This document shows, in pieces, positions 24,791 through 32,557 of a stretch of DNA of 64,000 bases. The notes beneath the pieces were generated by a model, which ran no database searches, was not told the DNA's origin, and saw nothing but the letters and a program-made list of their open reading frames with translations. The DNA is from RUG11690 sp045616665 (lineage in GTDB: Bacteria; Bacteroidota; Bacteroidia; Bacteroidales; WCHB1-69). Every line of letters starts with the position of its first letter. The first letter of the stretch is position 1. The stretch lies in NCBI GenBank assembly GCA_045616665.1, contig JAZLHE010000085.1:4298-68297 (forward strand), read 5' to 3'. The position numbers and the translations under genes are program-made.

Positions 24791-25657
24791 ATGTCAAAAT
24801 TATCGTCTTCAAGAGCTTGTAGTTTTATTATAATTACAATAATTTACGTGTTGGCGGCGCTGGTTGGCTGGCTGACATATCGTTGGATGTCGCAAGGTAT
24901 GGCGTCGTTATACTGGAGTTTGTTTGTGGCCGATGTGGTGGCTACGGTTTTTGTTTGGATTTTCGGTTTGATATATAAAAATGTATCTGTATATGATCCA
25001 TATTGGAGTGTGCTGCCGCCGGTGATGATGACGGCTTTGGCGGCGGACGCGGGTATTTGTAATTGGTCTGTTTGCCTTGTGCTGCTTGCGGTTTGGGTAT
25101 GGGGCATTCGGCTGACGGCGAACTGGGCCTATACGTTCCGCAATTTAGATTCGGAAGATTGGCGCTATACGAAATACCGCACCGAGCAAAAGGCTTTTGT
25201 ATTTCAGCTTATCAATTTCTTTGGTTTGAATATGGTGCCCACCGTCGTGGTCTTTTTGGCTATGATGCCGGGGCTGAATCTCATTACGGAACCCTGTGAC
25301 GTCAATGTGCTTACTTGCCTTGGCTTTGTTATGTGTATAGCCGCGGCGATGATTCAGCTGGTGGCAGATACGCAGAAGCATCGCTTTTCAAGGACCCACA
25401 AGGGCGAAATCTGCAAGGTCGGCTTATGGAAGCACGGCCGCCATCCCAACTATTTTGGCGAAATCCTGATGTGGTGGGGCGTTTGGGTGATGTTTGTTTC
25501 AGGTAACGGTTTTTCATCGCATGGATGGTATATTGTGGGACCTATTGCCATGACTTGCCTGTTTTTGTTCATCAGTATTCCGTTGATGGAGGGCAGGCAG
25601 TTGAAGAACAAACCTGGTTATGCCGAGTACAGAAAGGAAACGAGATTGATGATATAG
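24791..25657 (+). CDS. DUF1295 domain-containing membrane protein
   Basis: 288 residues with about seven membrane segments. The conserved core is in the C-terminal part: HRFSRTHKGEICKVGLWKHGRHPNYFGEILMWWGVW (the short GRHPNYFGE signature of steroid 5-alpha-reductase-like/DUF1295 proteins) and MEGRQLKNKPGYAEYRKET. The function in bacteria is unknown; eukaryotic relatives reduce sterol or lipid double bonds. A T/A-rich hairpin region follows the stop. Confidence 0.9.
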   Translation: MSKLSSSRACSFIIITIIYVLAALVGWLTYRWMSQGMASLYWSLFVADVVATVFVWIFGLIYKNVSVYDPYWSVLPPVMMTALAADAGICNWSVCLVLLAVWVWGIRLTANWAYTFRNLDSEDWRYTKYRTEQKAFVFQLINFFGLNMVPTVVVFLAMMPGLNLITEPCDVNVLTCLGFVMCIAAAMIQLVADTQKHRFSRTHKGEICKVGLWKHGRHPNYFGEILMWWGVWVMFVSGNGFSSHGWYIVGPIAMTCLFLFISIPLMEGRQLKNKPGYAEYRKETRLMI

Positions 25658-25935
25658 TTTGTGGTGATGTGTTGCGATTCTTGTATGATTTTTTTTAGCG
25701 ACCTTTCTACCATAACGTATATTTTTTTTACAAAAAAAAACCTTTTTTGGAATATATTCCATAAAAGTTGCAATCGTATATAGGCTTCCACTTGTCTGAC
25801 GCACGCACTGAACTCTAAGCCCCAACTATTAAAAAGGCTGCGACATCTTCAAAAATTTTGTATATTTGCGTGCAGTTTCCCAGAAGGAACATTTTGTAAG
25901 TGTTATTAATGTAAATGATTGTAAAATAGAAAATT

Positions 25936-25952
25936 AGAACTTAAAAAGAACC
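25936..25952 (+). promoter_or_regulatory. AGAACTTAAAAAGAACC direct-repeat motif
   Basis: Two AGAAC half sites 11 bp apart, just upstream of the candidate ncRNA. The same 17-bp motif with one change (AGAACCTAAAAAGAACC) lies at 32246-32262 upstream of the RiPP operon. Spacing of about one helical turn suggests a binding site for a single regulator. Confidence 0.45.
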
Positions 25953-25970
25953 ATTTAATCGATACATACT

Positions 25971-26147
25971 AAAGGCGTTTTCGCTTTTCTTTGAGCAGTC
26001 CGAAACCTAGGAAATTTCAGATTACAATGCTTCAGAAAGCAGAGACGCCCGCGGATTTATACCGTGGGCTTTCTTGTTAGCATTGTAGGTTGTCCTAGGA
26101 CCTCGGACTCAACAAACAAAGTTCGCGGTTTTTTTATGCCTTTTTCA
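25971..26147 (+). ncRNA. Candidate rod-shaped structured RNA (6S-like)
   Basis: The stretch folds into one long hairpin interrupted by internal loops. Pairs seen, outside to inside: AAAGGC / GCCTTT, CAGTCCGA / CTCGGACT-type, CCTAGGA / TCCTAGG, TACAATGCT / AGCATTGTA, AGAAAGC / GCTTTCT, CCCGCGG / CCGTGGG. A T-run (26131-26137) sits near the 3' end. Length (about 175 nt) and rod shape resemble 6S RNA, but I did not recognise conserved 6S sequence, so the identity is open. It could also be a large cis-acting element of the HTH gene that starts at 26160. Other sequence in 25658-26159 shows no gene. Confidence 0.5.
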
Positions 26148-26159
26148 ACAAGCATCACA

Positions 26160-26393
26160 ATGCGAGAAAAAGAGATACATATTGGCAAACTGATCAAGGC
26201 CGAGATGCGGAAGCAGGGTCGGCGTGCCGTGTGGTTGGCGGAGCAGTTGGGCTGTCACCGCAACAACGTGTATCTCATCTATTCACGCAGCTGGATTGAC
26301 ACCGCCACGCTGGCGAAAATCGCCACCGCCTTGCACCACGACTTTTTCGGAGATTTGAGCAAAAAGTGGCAGCGCGGAAATGAAAAGTTTTGA
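26160..26393 (+). CDS. Small XRE-like helix-turn-helix protein
   Basis: 77 residues from the ATG at 26160 (MREKEIHIGKLIKAEMRKQGRR). The helix-turn-helix is AVWLAEQLGCHRNNVYLIYSRSWIDTATLAKIATAL, close to XRE/Cro domains, and the protein ends HDFFGDLSKKWQRGNEKF. It is tail-to-tail with the first ATPase gene (22 bp between stops). Its 3' part is duplicated twice downstream, at 27841-27979 and about 29286-29359, each time directly against the 3' end of another ATPase gene. A DNA-binding role is likely; a control function for the ATPase is inference. Confidence 0.82.
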   Translation: MREKEIHIGKLIKAEMRKQGRRAVWLAEQLGCHRNNVYLIYSRSWIDTATLAKIATALHHDFFGDLSKKWQRGNEKF

Positions 26394-26415
26394 GAAGCGG
26401 AAGTGCGAAACCTTG

Positions 26416-27699
26416 TTAATCCTTCAGGGCACTTGCGGGCACAACCCAAATGCCATCCTTACGCTGATAGGCATATTCTCCAACGCCCGTAAGAATCATA
26501 CAAAAAGAAGGTTCCAGCATTTTCGTAGTATCGATTTTGTCTGATAGTGATTTCAATGTCTTGGCGGCCGCTTCTATGGCGGTATCTCCGCCTAATTTGA
26601 TTTCCACCAGTCCATAATGGCCATTTCGCAAATGAACTACTGCATCACATTCTAAACCGTTTCTGTCGCGGAAATGATATACCGTTCCATTCAAGGCATC
26701 GGCATAGACCCGTAAATCCCGCACACACAATGTTTCAAAAAGGAGTCCTAATGTCTCAATATCATTGATCAAATCAGTTGGGCCAATGCCTAAGGCGGCG
26801 CTGGCGATGGATGGGTCCACGAAATAATGTGTGTCGGATGTGCGCATTGCGGATTTGGAACGCAGATTCGGATTCCAAGCTTGTGCATTTTCTATCACAA
26901 AAATCTGCTTCAAGGCATTCAAATAGGAAGTGATGGTTTCGGTAGTCATAGAATTCCCGTCGCCGACGGCAAGATCATCGTGAATGGTTGACATCGATGC
27001 TTGGGTACCTTGATGGCGTGCCATACTTCGCAAGAGGCGTTGTGCGAAACTCGCGTCACGTTTTACGCCATCCACTCTTGAAATGTCGTATTTCACGACG
27101 GCTTCGACATAATTGTATGCCAAATCAAGCACGTGTTCTTTTTTTGTTTTAAATAACGCTGGCCAGCCGCCTCTGCAAATCAAAAATGCCAACTCGCTGA
27201 TGTCCTTTTTTTTACTGACAAGAGAAGCTTTAGCCACATTGTCAAACAGATCTTTCAAACTGATTTCGCCGCCCGAGTCCTGGGATTCGTAAAGAGACAG
27301 GGGGCGCATAGTCATCCAGGCGAAACGACCGGTTCCACTATGTTTGATCTCTTCTTCATTTTCTTTTTTGGGTACAGCCGAACCGGTAAAAATCCATTGT
27401 CCCATTGTCTCACGGTGGTCGGCTTCAAAACGCGCAGCATCCCATAACTGTGGGGCATCCTGCCACTCATCAATCAACCGTGGGGTATCGCCCGACAACA
27501 ATAATTGTGGATCTGTTTCAGCCATTTGTGCATACATACTTTTTTTACTTGGGTCATTAATGTAAATTGCACTTTTAGCGATTTGTTCGGCTGTTGACGT
27601 TTTGCCGCACCACTTCGTGCCTTCAATTATCACCATTCCAGAGCTTTGCAATTTTCTTTGCAAAACTACATCTGAAATTCGCTTGTAGTATGTTTTCAT
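26416..27699 (-). CDS. AAA ATPase, DUF4143 family (cassette 1)
   Basis: 427 residues. P-loop G27-TKWCGK-T34-S; Walker B-like LIDEWQ at 75-80; sensor-like FTGSAVPKK. The C-terminal DUF4143 region ends with a PD-(D/E)XK-like fold (LECDAVVHLRNGHYGLVEIKLGG). It is a close paralogue of the third cassette's ATPase (29356-30636): both have KWCGKT, DEWQ, FRDRNGLECDAVVHL. The family is hugely expanded in Bacteroidetes and archaea, with no settled function. A -7 box lies at 27722-27729 on the minus strand, and three 23-bp repeats lie upstream of it. HTH 3'-end sequence borders both sides. Confidence 0.9.
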   Translation of the reverse strand: MKTYYKRISDVVLQRKLQSSGMVIIEGTKWCGKTSTAEQIAKSAIYINDPSKKSMYAQMAETDPQLLLSGDTPRLIDEWQDAPQLWDAARFEADHRETMGQWIFTGSAVPKKENEEEIKHSGTGRFAWMTMRPLSLYESQDSGGEISLKDLFDNVAKASLVSKKKDISELAFLICRGGWPALFKTKKEHVLDLAYNYVEAVVKYDISRVDGVKRDASFAQRLLRSMARHQGTQASMSTIHDDLAVGDGNSMTTETITSYLNALKQIFVIENAQAWNPNLRSKSAMRTSDTHYFVDPSIASAALGIGPTDLINDIETLGLLFETLCVRDLRVYADALNGTVYHFRDRNGLECDAVVHLRNGHYGLVEIKLGGDTAIEAAAKTLKSLSDKIDTTKMLEPSFCMILTGVGEYAYQRKDGIWVVPASALKD

Positions 27700-27774
27700 T
27701 TTGCCGTTTCTTTTTAGGATGCAAAAATAATAAAATATTTTTGAAAATCAACGGGTTGTAAATTTTATTTGGAA

Positions 27775-27843
27775 ATTTGACGTGATTTCATTCTATGATT
27801 TGACGTGTTTTTATTCTGTAATTTGACGTGATTTCATTTAGGG
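27775..27843 (-). repeat. Three 23-bp direct repeats upstream of ATPase 1
   Basis: The core ATTTGACGTG recurs at 27775, 27798 and 27821, followed by TTTCATTCT-like sequence. It lies about 46 bp upstream of the ATPase -7 box and ends exactly where the duplicated HTH 3' end begins. Confidence 0.8.
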
Positions 27844-27979
27844 CTGCCACCGCAACAACGTGTATCTCATCTATTCACGCAGCTGGATTGACACTGCCAC
27901 GCTGGCGAAAATCGCCACCGCCCTGCGCCACGACTTCTTCGGAGATTTGAGCAAAAAGTGGCAGCGTCGGGCTGATTAG
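27841..27979 (+). pseudogene. Duplicated 3' end of the HTH gene, copy 1
   Basis: About 125 bp nearly identical (five or so differences) to 26249-26373 of the intact HTH gene. It encodes GCHRNNVYLIYSRSWIDTATLAKIATALRHDFFGDLSKKW and ends with its own stop (27977-27979). It has no start codon. Its stop overlaps the stop of ATPase 2 on the other strand. Confidence 0.9.
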
Positions 27980-29181
27980 TACAAAAAACCAAATAGCCAA
28001 AGCGGGATTCGGTTGCCATCGCCCATTTCCAAATTGTCAATAGCTAAAAAACTCTCTGGTTCGTTCCGAATCTGTCGGTATCCTTTATTTGCGCCACCGA
28101 CTTCACAAAGATAGCGACCACTTATTTTAAAATCGCCCTTGGTTGGAAGAGAAATTTCGTATGATGCAGACGCTAACTGGTTATAGAAGAATGTCTCACG
28201 GATGGTGCCGATATTGGGTTGAGCGGATAACGCATACATTAAATTGGAATTTCCCAAATAAATCTTGTCAGGTTTTCGCAAAGCAGAAAAGGATTTGTTC
28301 TTTTTTGAGCAAAGCGACAAAACACCCGCTCTTTCAAGTAGATACAACATACGCAAACCGCCCTCCCGATTCGTCTCCACAGCAGCAAAAAGTTCGCTCA
28401 TATTGGGCGTTAGCGGAACGCTTTCTGACAAGACCATCAAGAGCCGCTTCGTTTTTTGAATGGTTGCGAAACTCACTTCTTCAACTGACGGCCAGTCGCT
28501 TTCCAAAACTTTCCAAAGCGTTTCTTGCAGACGAAAGCCAAAATCTTCAATGTCTTCTAAATAAAAAGGATAGCATCCGTTTTGGAGATAACTTTCAAAA
28601 TATTTCTGAATAGGTAATTGGTTGATGATTCGTGCCGAAATATTCAAATGATCCTTCAGGATTTCCTCCAAAGTATAGGATGGAATTGCAATTCCCGTTT
28701 CCAATTCAACATACTCGCGCAATGACAAAACGGGCAGCGTATATAGTCGCATACGACGGCTCAAATCGTTGGCCTCCGTGCTGATTTGCAGCATGCTGCT
28801 TCCGGTAAAGACAACGTGAAGAGAGGGAAAGTCGTCATAAATGTTTTTTATAACATCCTGCCATTTCTTATAGCGGTGTACTTCATCCAAAAACAGGTGC
28901 GTTCCGCCTCTCATATAATGGTACTGTGCCAAATCGTACAGGGAATGTGTTTGAAACCAGCCGTTGTCCAAACTTGCGTACAGAACAGTGCTCAGATCTG
29001 TAAAATTCTCTTTGATATGCTGAACCATCATCGTTGTTTTTCCCACGCCGCGATATCCCTTTATCCCTATCAATCGGTTCGACCAATTGATTTGTTGGTA
29101 GAGATAACGGTGGAAAGTGGAATCCGTGTCTTGCAGGCGGTGCTGCATAGCCATTCTCAAAACAGAAATGTCATCAACCAT
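27976..29181 (-). CDS. AAA ATPase, AAA_14 type (cassette 2)
   Basis: 401 residues from the ATG at 29181 (MVDDISVLRMAMQHRLQ). That start is chosen because the -7 box TATTTTTG lies at 29203-29210 on the minus strand and would be inside the longer frame. P-loop G42-YRGVGK-T49-T; Walker B HLFLDEVHRY; sensor VFTGSSMLQI. It differs from ATPases 1 and 3 and has a shorter C-terminal region (GRYLCEVGGANKGYRQI) without an obvious intact nuclease site. Function is unknown. Two 33-bp-spaced repeats lie upstream. Confidence 0.88.
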   Translation of the reverse strand: MVDDISVLRMAMQHRLQDTDSTFHRYLYQQINWSNRLIGIKGYRGVGKTTMMVQHIKENFTDLSTVLYASLDNGWFQTHSLYDLAQYHYMRGGTHLFLDEVHRYKKWQDVIKNIYDDFPSLHVVFTGSSMLQISTEANDLSRRMRLYTLPVLSLREYVELETGIAIPSYTLEEILKDHLNISARIINQLPIQKYFESYLQNGCYPFYLEDIEDFGFRLQETLWKVLESDWPSVEEVSFATIQKTKRLLMVLSESVPLTPNMSELFAAVETNREGGLRMLYLLERAGVLSLCSKKNKSFSALRKPDKIYLGNSNLMYALSAQPNIGTIRETFFYNQLASASYEISLPTKGDFKISGRYLCEVGGANKGYRQIRNEPESFLAIDNLEMGDGNRIPLWLFGFLY

Positions 29182-29233
29182 AATATTATTGTTTTTGAAG
29201 TGCAAAAATACAAATTTTTTTATTGAATTTCGT

Positions 29234-29293
29234 GATTTCAATCTTCCAACGGTGAAAATTATATATAATTTCAATCTTTCAGCGGCTAAAATC
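29234..29293 (-). repeat. Two 33-bp-spaced repeats upstream of ATPase 2
   Basis: Units at 29234-29260 and 29267-29293 share ATTTCAATCTTyCArCGG followed by AAAAT. They start 24 bp upstream of the ATPase -7 box. The second unit runs into the duplicated HTH 3' end, so a further unit may have been cut off. Confidence 0.75.
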
Positions 29294-29359
29294 GCCACCG
29301 CCCTGCGCCACGACTTCTTCGGAGATTTGAGCAAAAAGTGGTATCAGAAAGGAGATTAA
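29286..29359 (+). pseudogene. Duplicated 3' end of the HTH gene, copy 2
   Basis: The 54 bp covering AKIATALRHDFFGDLSKKW are identical to copy 1 and near-identical to the intact gene. It then diverges (YQKGD, stop 29357-29359). Its stop overlaps that of ATPase 3, exactly as copy 1 does with ATPase 2. Confidence 0.9.
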
Positions 29360-30636
29360 GGCCTTAGACAACCTATCGGCACCACAAATATGCCGTCGGG
29401 GCGGCGGTAGGCCATATTCCCTACCGCGGTCAGTACCATTTTGAAAGAAGGAGCGAACATACGGTCGGTATCTATTTTGCTTTCAAGCTTTTTCAAGGAG
29501 ATGGCCCCCTCCTCAATTAGTTTTTCTCCGCCAAGTTTTATCTCCACCAAACCATAATGCCCGTTTCGCAAATGCACTACGGCATCGCATTCCAAACCAT
29601 TTTTATCCCTGAAATGATAGACGTTTCCATCCAAGACCCCTGCATATACGCGTAAATCACGAACGGCAAGCGTTTCAAACAACAATCCCATTGTATTCAA
29701 GTCATATAGGAGATCTTGCGGTCCAATTCCTAAAGCTGCCACAGCGATAGATGGATCTGTGAAATATCGAGTGTTGCTGGTGCGGATGGCCGTTTTAGAC
29801 CGCAAATTTGGATTCCAGGTTTCGGCATCTTCAATGACGAATATTTTTTGCAAAGCGTTGATGTAGAGAGAAACGGTTTCTTCGGCGATGGCTTCGGAAT
29901 CATTCATTTTTGAATCCGAACATACAGTAGTTACGGGAACTTGTGTCCCTTGATGACGTGCTAATGAGCGCATAATTCTCCGTGCACGTGGTGAATTTTT
30001 AAGCGAATTGTCGATTCGTACAATATCGTTTTCAACCACCGCATCGAAGTAGGCGTAGGCCTGTCGAAGTGCAAATTTGGGGGCGAGCCCGACTGCGAAA
30101 GGCCAACCGCCTCGACAAATCAGAAAAGCGATGTCTTCAAGTTGCAGCGTGTTTTCTGAAAAAATCATTTGCGGTTGTAAGAAAAGTTCTTCCAAACTAA
30201 CGGTGCCGTTCGATTCTCCAGATTCCCACAGTGACATCGTGCGCATCGTGAGCCACGCAAAGCGTCCGGTTCCACTATGACGCATCTGAGTGGTGTCTGC
30301 GGGGACGGAGCTGCCGGTTAGGAGGAATTGCCCCACATCGTTTCGATGGTCGGCTTCAAAGCGAATCGCATCCCAAATTTTGGGGATTTCCTGCCACTCG
30401 TCAATCAAATGCGGTGTTTCACCTGCGAGCAAGGCGTTGATGTTCGTCTCGGCGAGCAGTTTGTTTTTCTTCAAACTCAACGGGTCTGCCAGATACAAGA
30501 TGCTGGATGCCTGCTGTTCGGCAGTGGTGGTCTTGCCGCACCATTTGGGTCCTTGTACCAATATGGCAGGAAAAGATTGAAGCATTTCCTTTAATAGGCT
30601 GTCCGCCATTCTTGGACGATATTCTCTATTTTTCAT
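29356..30636 (-). CDS. AAA ATPase, DUF4143 family (cassette 3)
   Basis: 426 residues from the ATG at 30636 (MKNREYRPRMADSLLKEML); the promoter box TATTTTTG at 30656-30663 (minus strand) rules out the longer frame. P-loop QGPKWCGKTTTA; Walker B LIDEWQEIP; sensor LLTGSSVPA; C-terminal nuclease-like LECDAVVHLRNGHYGLVEIKLGGE. Very similar to ATPase 1 over its whole length, so the two are recent paralogues or alleles, while their upstream repeats have different sequences. Three 23-bp repeats lie 42 bp upstream of the -7 box. Confidence 0.9.
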   Translation of the reverse strand: MKNREYRPRMADSLLKEMLQSFPAILVQGPKWCGKTTTAEQQASSILYLADPLSLKKNKLLAETNINALLAGETPHLIDEWQEIPKIWDAIRFEADHRNDVGQFLLTGSSVPADTTQMRHSGTGRFAWLTMRTMSLWESGESNGTVSLEELFLQPQMIFSENTLQLEDIAFLICRGGWPFAVGLAPKFALRQAYAYFDAVVENDIVRIDNSLKNSPRARRIMRSLARHQGTQVPVTTVCSDSKMNDSEAIAEETVSLYINALQKIFVIEDAETWNPNLRSKTAIRTSNTRYFTDPSIAVAALGIGPQDLLYDLNTMGLLFETLAVRDLRVYAGVLDGNVYHFRDKNGLECDAVVHLRNGHYGLVEIKLGGEKLIEEGAISLKKLESKIDTDRMFAPSFKMVLTAVGNMAYRRPDGIFVVPIGCLRP

Positions 30637-30704
30637 ATCTAAAATATTGAGAATGCAAAAATACACTTTTTATTTGTAAAACAGCATATTATATAAAAAT
30701 AATG

Positions 30705-30763
30705 GACGATTGGCCAAGTTTCAGATGGATAGTTGGCCAAGTTTCAGATGGATGATTGGCCAA
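30705..30763 (-). repeat. Three 23-bp direct repeats upstream of ATPase 3
   Basis: The palindromic core TTGGCCAA lies at 30710, 30733 and 30756 within units such as GTTGGCCAAGTTTCAGATGG. The period is exactly 23 bp, as for ATPase 1, although the sequence is unrelated. Confidence 0.85.
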
Positions 30764-30765
30764 AA

Positions 30766-30796
30766 TTTGCCAAGTAATTCGTTGCAAACTGCAAAG
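30766..30796. repeat. 31-bp direct repeat, left copy
   Basis: 31 bp starting TTTGCCAAGTAATTCG and ending TTGCAAACTGCAAAG. The identical sequence is at 32116-32146. The two copies bracket the truncated ATPase gene. Confidence 0.85.
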
Positions 30797-30815
30797 CAAG
30801 TGTTTCATCTATATT

Positions 30816-31976
30816 TTAGGAAAACAGGTCGTCGCAAGTTATAATTCGCTGTACTTTGCCACTGTGTTTTCCGATTGCAAGTCCGTAGGTGGTGATAAGT
30901 GTCAAATGCACTCTATGTTTGGGAGAAAGTGTTTCTTTGAGCTTTTTCACCCGATTCAACATTTTGGCTTCCTCATCTTTGTCAATAGAGTAAATAGAAC
31001 TATAGAATTTCATCTCACAAAGGTTGACTATGTTATCATCACGGATAATAAGCATATCCACCTGTGCTCCCGACTTTGTTTCAGAACCTGCAATATTCCA
31101 TGTGGATATGGAAGTTCTAACACCACCGATTTCAAGGGCGCGCTTAATCTGCAAAATATGCTTCCAGCAAACCTGTTCAAACGCCACTCCACGCCAACTT
31201 TTCATTATGTCGGAAGTAAAATTGTCGTTGATAAAAGTGGCGTCTTGCTGATTCGGTTCCACGTACTTCAACCAGAAAAGACAGAAATTGTCGATAATCT
31301 TATAATATTCTCCCGTGCCTTTCCCATAAGGCCTGTATCGCATAATGAAATCACTCTCAGCGAGTGCGGTGAGAGTGTCACTGAGGCCGCCGCCAAGCGG
31401 CAGGCCTGTTGCCAAAGCGATTTCTTCCCGTGTGAAGCCATAATTCCGTGAGACAAGAAAACGTATTACTTTCTTGCAATCCTCTGCATTGTTGAAAATA
31501 GCTCTGAAAAGACGGTTGAACTCGTCTTTGAGGCGCGGCTTATCACCGAAAAGAATCATATCCGTGTTTTTTTCAAAACTATATCCTTTGCAGAAGTAAC
31601 TAAGATAATAGGGGATGCCGCCAAAAACCATATACGACTGGATAATATCGTAGCGTGAAAGTTCGATGTTTTCGTGTTCAAAATACTCCTCGCATTCTTT
31701 TAATGTAAAAGGCGAAAGCTTTATTTCATCCGTAACGCGCCCGTAAAGTCCACCTTTACTACGCGAAAGGTGACTGAGCATCCACGAAGTGGCGCTGCCG
31801 CAAACAATAAGCATAATGTTGTCGCGTCCGCTACACCATCCATTCCAAAAACTTTCAAAAGCCGAAAGAAAATGGCTTCGCGGTGTATCCATCCACGGCA
31901 ATTCATCAATAAATATGACCATACGCTGGCCGTTGTCAAGCTTTTGAAGCAGTTGCGTGAGTAGAAAGGTAGTATT
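30816..31976 (-). pseudogene. ATPase with DUF234-like/nuclease-like C-terminus, N-terminally truncated
   Basis: The open frame covers about 386 codons, from a stop just beyond 31976. It begins inside the ATPase domain: TQLLQKLDNGQRMVIFIDELPWMD (Walker B), then VCGSATSWML (sensor). The P-loop part is absent. A winged-helix stretch (FTREEIALATGLPLGGGLSDTL) and a C-terminal nuclease-like domain (GAQVDMLII ... LCEMKFYSS) complete it. The first ATG is at 31922. The 5' part ends in AT-rich spacer near the 31-bp direct repeat, so deletion during an excision or insertion event is likely. Confidence 0.8.
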
Positions 31977-32115
31977 TTATTATAAATCTGAACGTTTAAA
32001 ACTTACTTTTGTCCGAAATGAGAAAGGAAAAAGAATCATTTAAAACTGCCGCAAAGATAATAAAAATTTACAAACGGCAGAATAATAAGTATTATAAATT
32101 GCCGAATAGGTATAT

Positions 32116-32146
32116 TTTGCCAAGTAATTCGTTGCAAACTGCAAAG
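32116..32146. repeat. 31-bp direct repeat, right copy
   Basis: Identical to 30766-30796. Sequence outside the copies is unrelated. The remaining spacer 31977-32245 shows no gene. Confidence 0.85.
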
Positions 32147-32245
32147 TAACGCAGGGCGGCAAAATGAGAATCGTGAACAAGAATGATTTATTTTTGTTTT
32201 TTAAATTTTAAGCGAAAAGTTCCATCTTCCCGGCTCCACGCAATA

Positions 32246-32293
32246 AGAACCTAAAAAGAACCTAAGTACGTGATGGAAAGAGTGTTACTTTTG
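32246..32293 (+). promoter_or_regulatory. Promoter and direct-repeat motif of the RiPP operon
   Basis: AGAACCTAAAAAGAACC (32246-32262; half sites 11 bp apart) precedes a -7 box TACTTTTG (32286-32293), predicting a start of transcription near 32300. The same motif occurs upstream of the candidate ncRNA. Confidence 0.6.
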
Positions 32294-32310
32294 CAGAATA
32301 AAAAAAGAGG

Positions 32311-32355
32311 ATGCTGAAAATCTTGAAAAGAGTAGGCAAAATTAAAAAATTATAA
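32311..32355 (+). CDS. Possible short leader peptide
   Basis: 14 codons, MLKILKRVGKIKKL, after GAGG, ending 5 bp before the precursor gene. The surrounding 38 bp recur with changes at 34675-34712, where the frame again starts MLKIQKRV. It may be a translated leader that controls the precursor, or simply a repeated non-coding segment. Confidence 0.35.
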   Translation: MLKILKRVGKIKKL

Positions 32356-32360
32356 GTACT

Positions 32361-32480
32361 ATGAAAAAGTATCAAAAAGTTCAACGTCTGGCCTCCAGTG
32401 GCACTGCAAGCTTTGCTACTTGTGGTCAAGATTATCCACGCAATTATTGTGGTCCTATACTAAATTACAAGGGATTCTAG
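32361..32480 (+). CDS. RiPP precursor peptide (two cysteines)
   Basis: 39 residues: a basic leader (MKKYQKVQRLASSGTASFA) and a core TCGQDYPRNYCGPILNYKGF with cysteines at 21 and 30, each followed by glycine, plus three tyrosines and a C-terminal Gly-Phe. It is placed directly after the promoter and 77 bp before a radical-SAM maturase, the usual order for thioether-forming RiPP loci. I do not recognise the sequence as a member of a described precursor family. The modification could be a Cys thioether (sactipeptide or ranthipeptide type) or a side-chain C-C link; the sequence cannot decide. Confidence 0.75.
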   Translation: MKKYQKVQRLASSGTASFATCGQDYPRNYCGPILNYKGF

Positions 32481-32557
32481 TGCTATTTAAATCGGGAGTC
32501 GGCTATAATATAAAGTGGTCGGCTCCTTTATTTTAGAATATTATAAAAGGACAAATT

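Noticed and set aside
25659..25880. Gene in the spacer after the DUF1295 gene
   Set aside because: Only long T/A runs and a -7-like box; no frame with a believable protein.
27775..27843. Repeat arrays as antitoxin RNA of a type III toxin-antitoxin system
   Set aside because: Such RNAs are transcribed ahead of the toxin gene. Here the arrays lie upstream of the promoter box, and the downstream proteins are AAA ATPases, not ToxN-like nucleases.
30705..30763. Tandem repeats as a small CRISPR array
   Set aside because: Only two or three units with a 23-33 bp period, no unique spacers of constant length between conserved repeats, and no cas genes in the window.
30816..31976. Truncated ATPase as an intact gene starting at the ATG at 31922
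   Set aside because: The frame then begins just before Walker B, without the P-loop, so it cannot be a complete ATPase.
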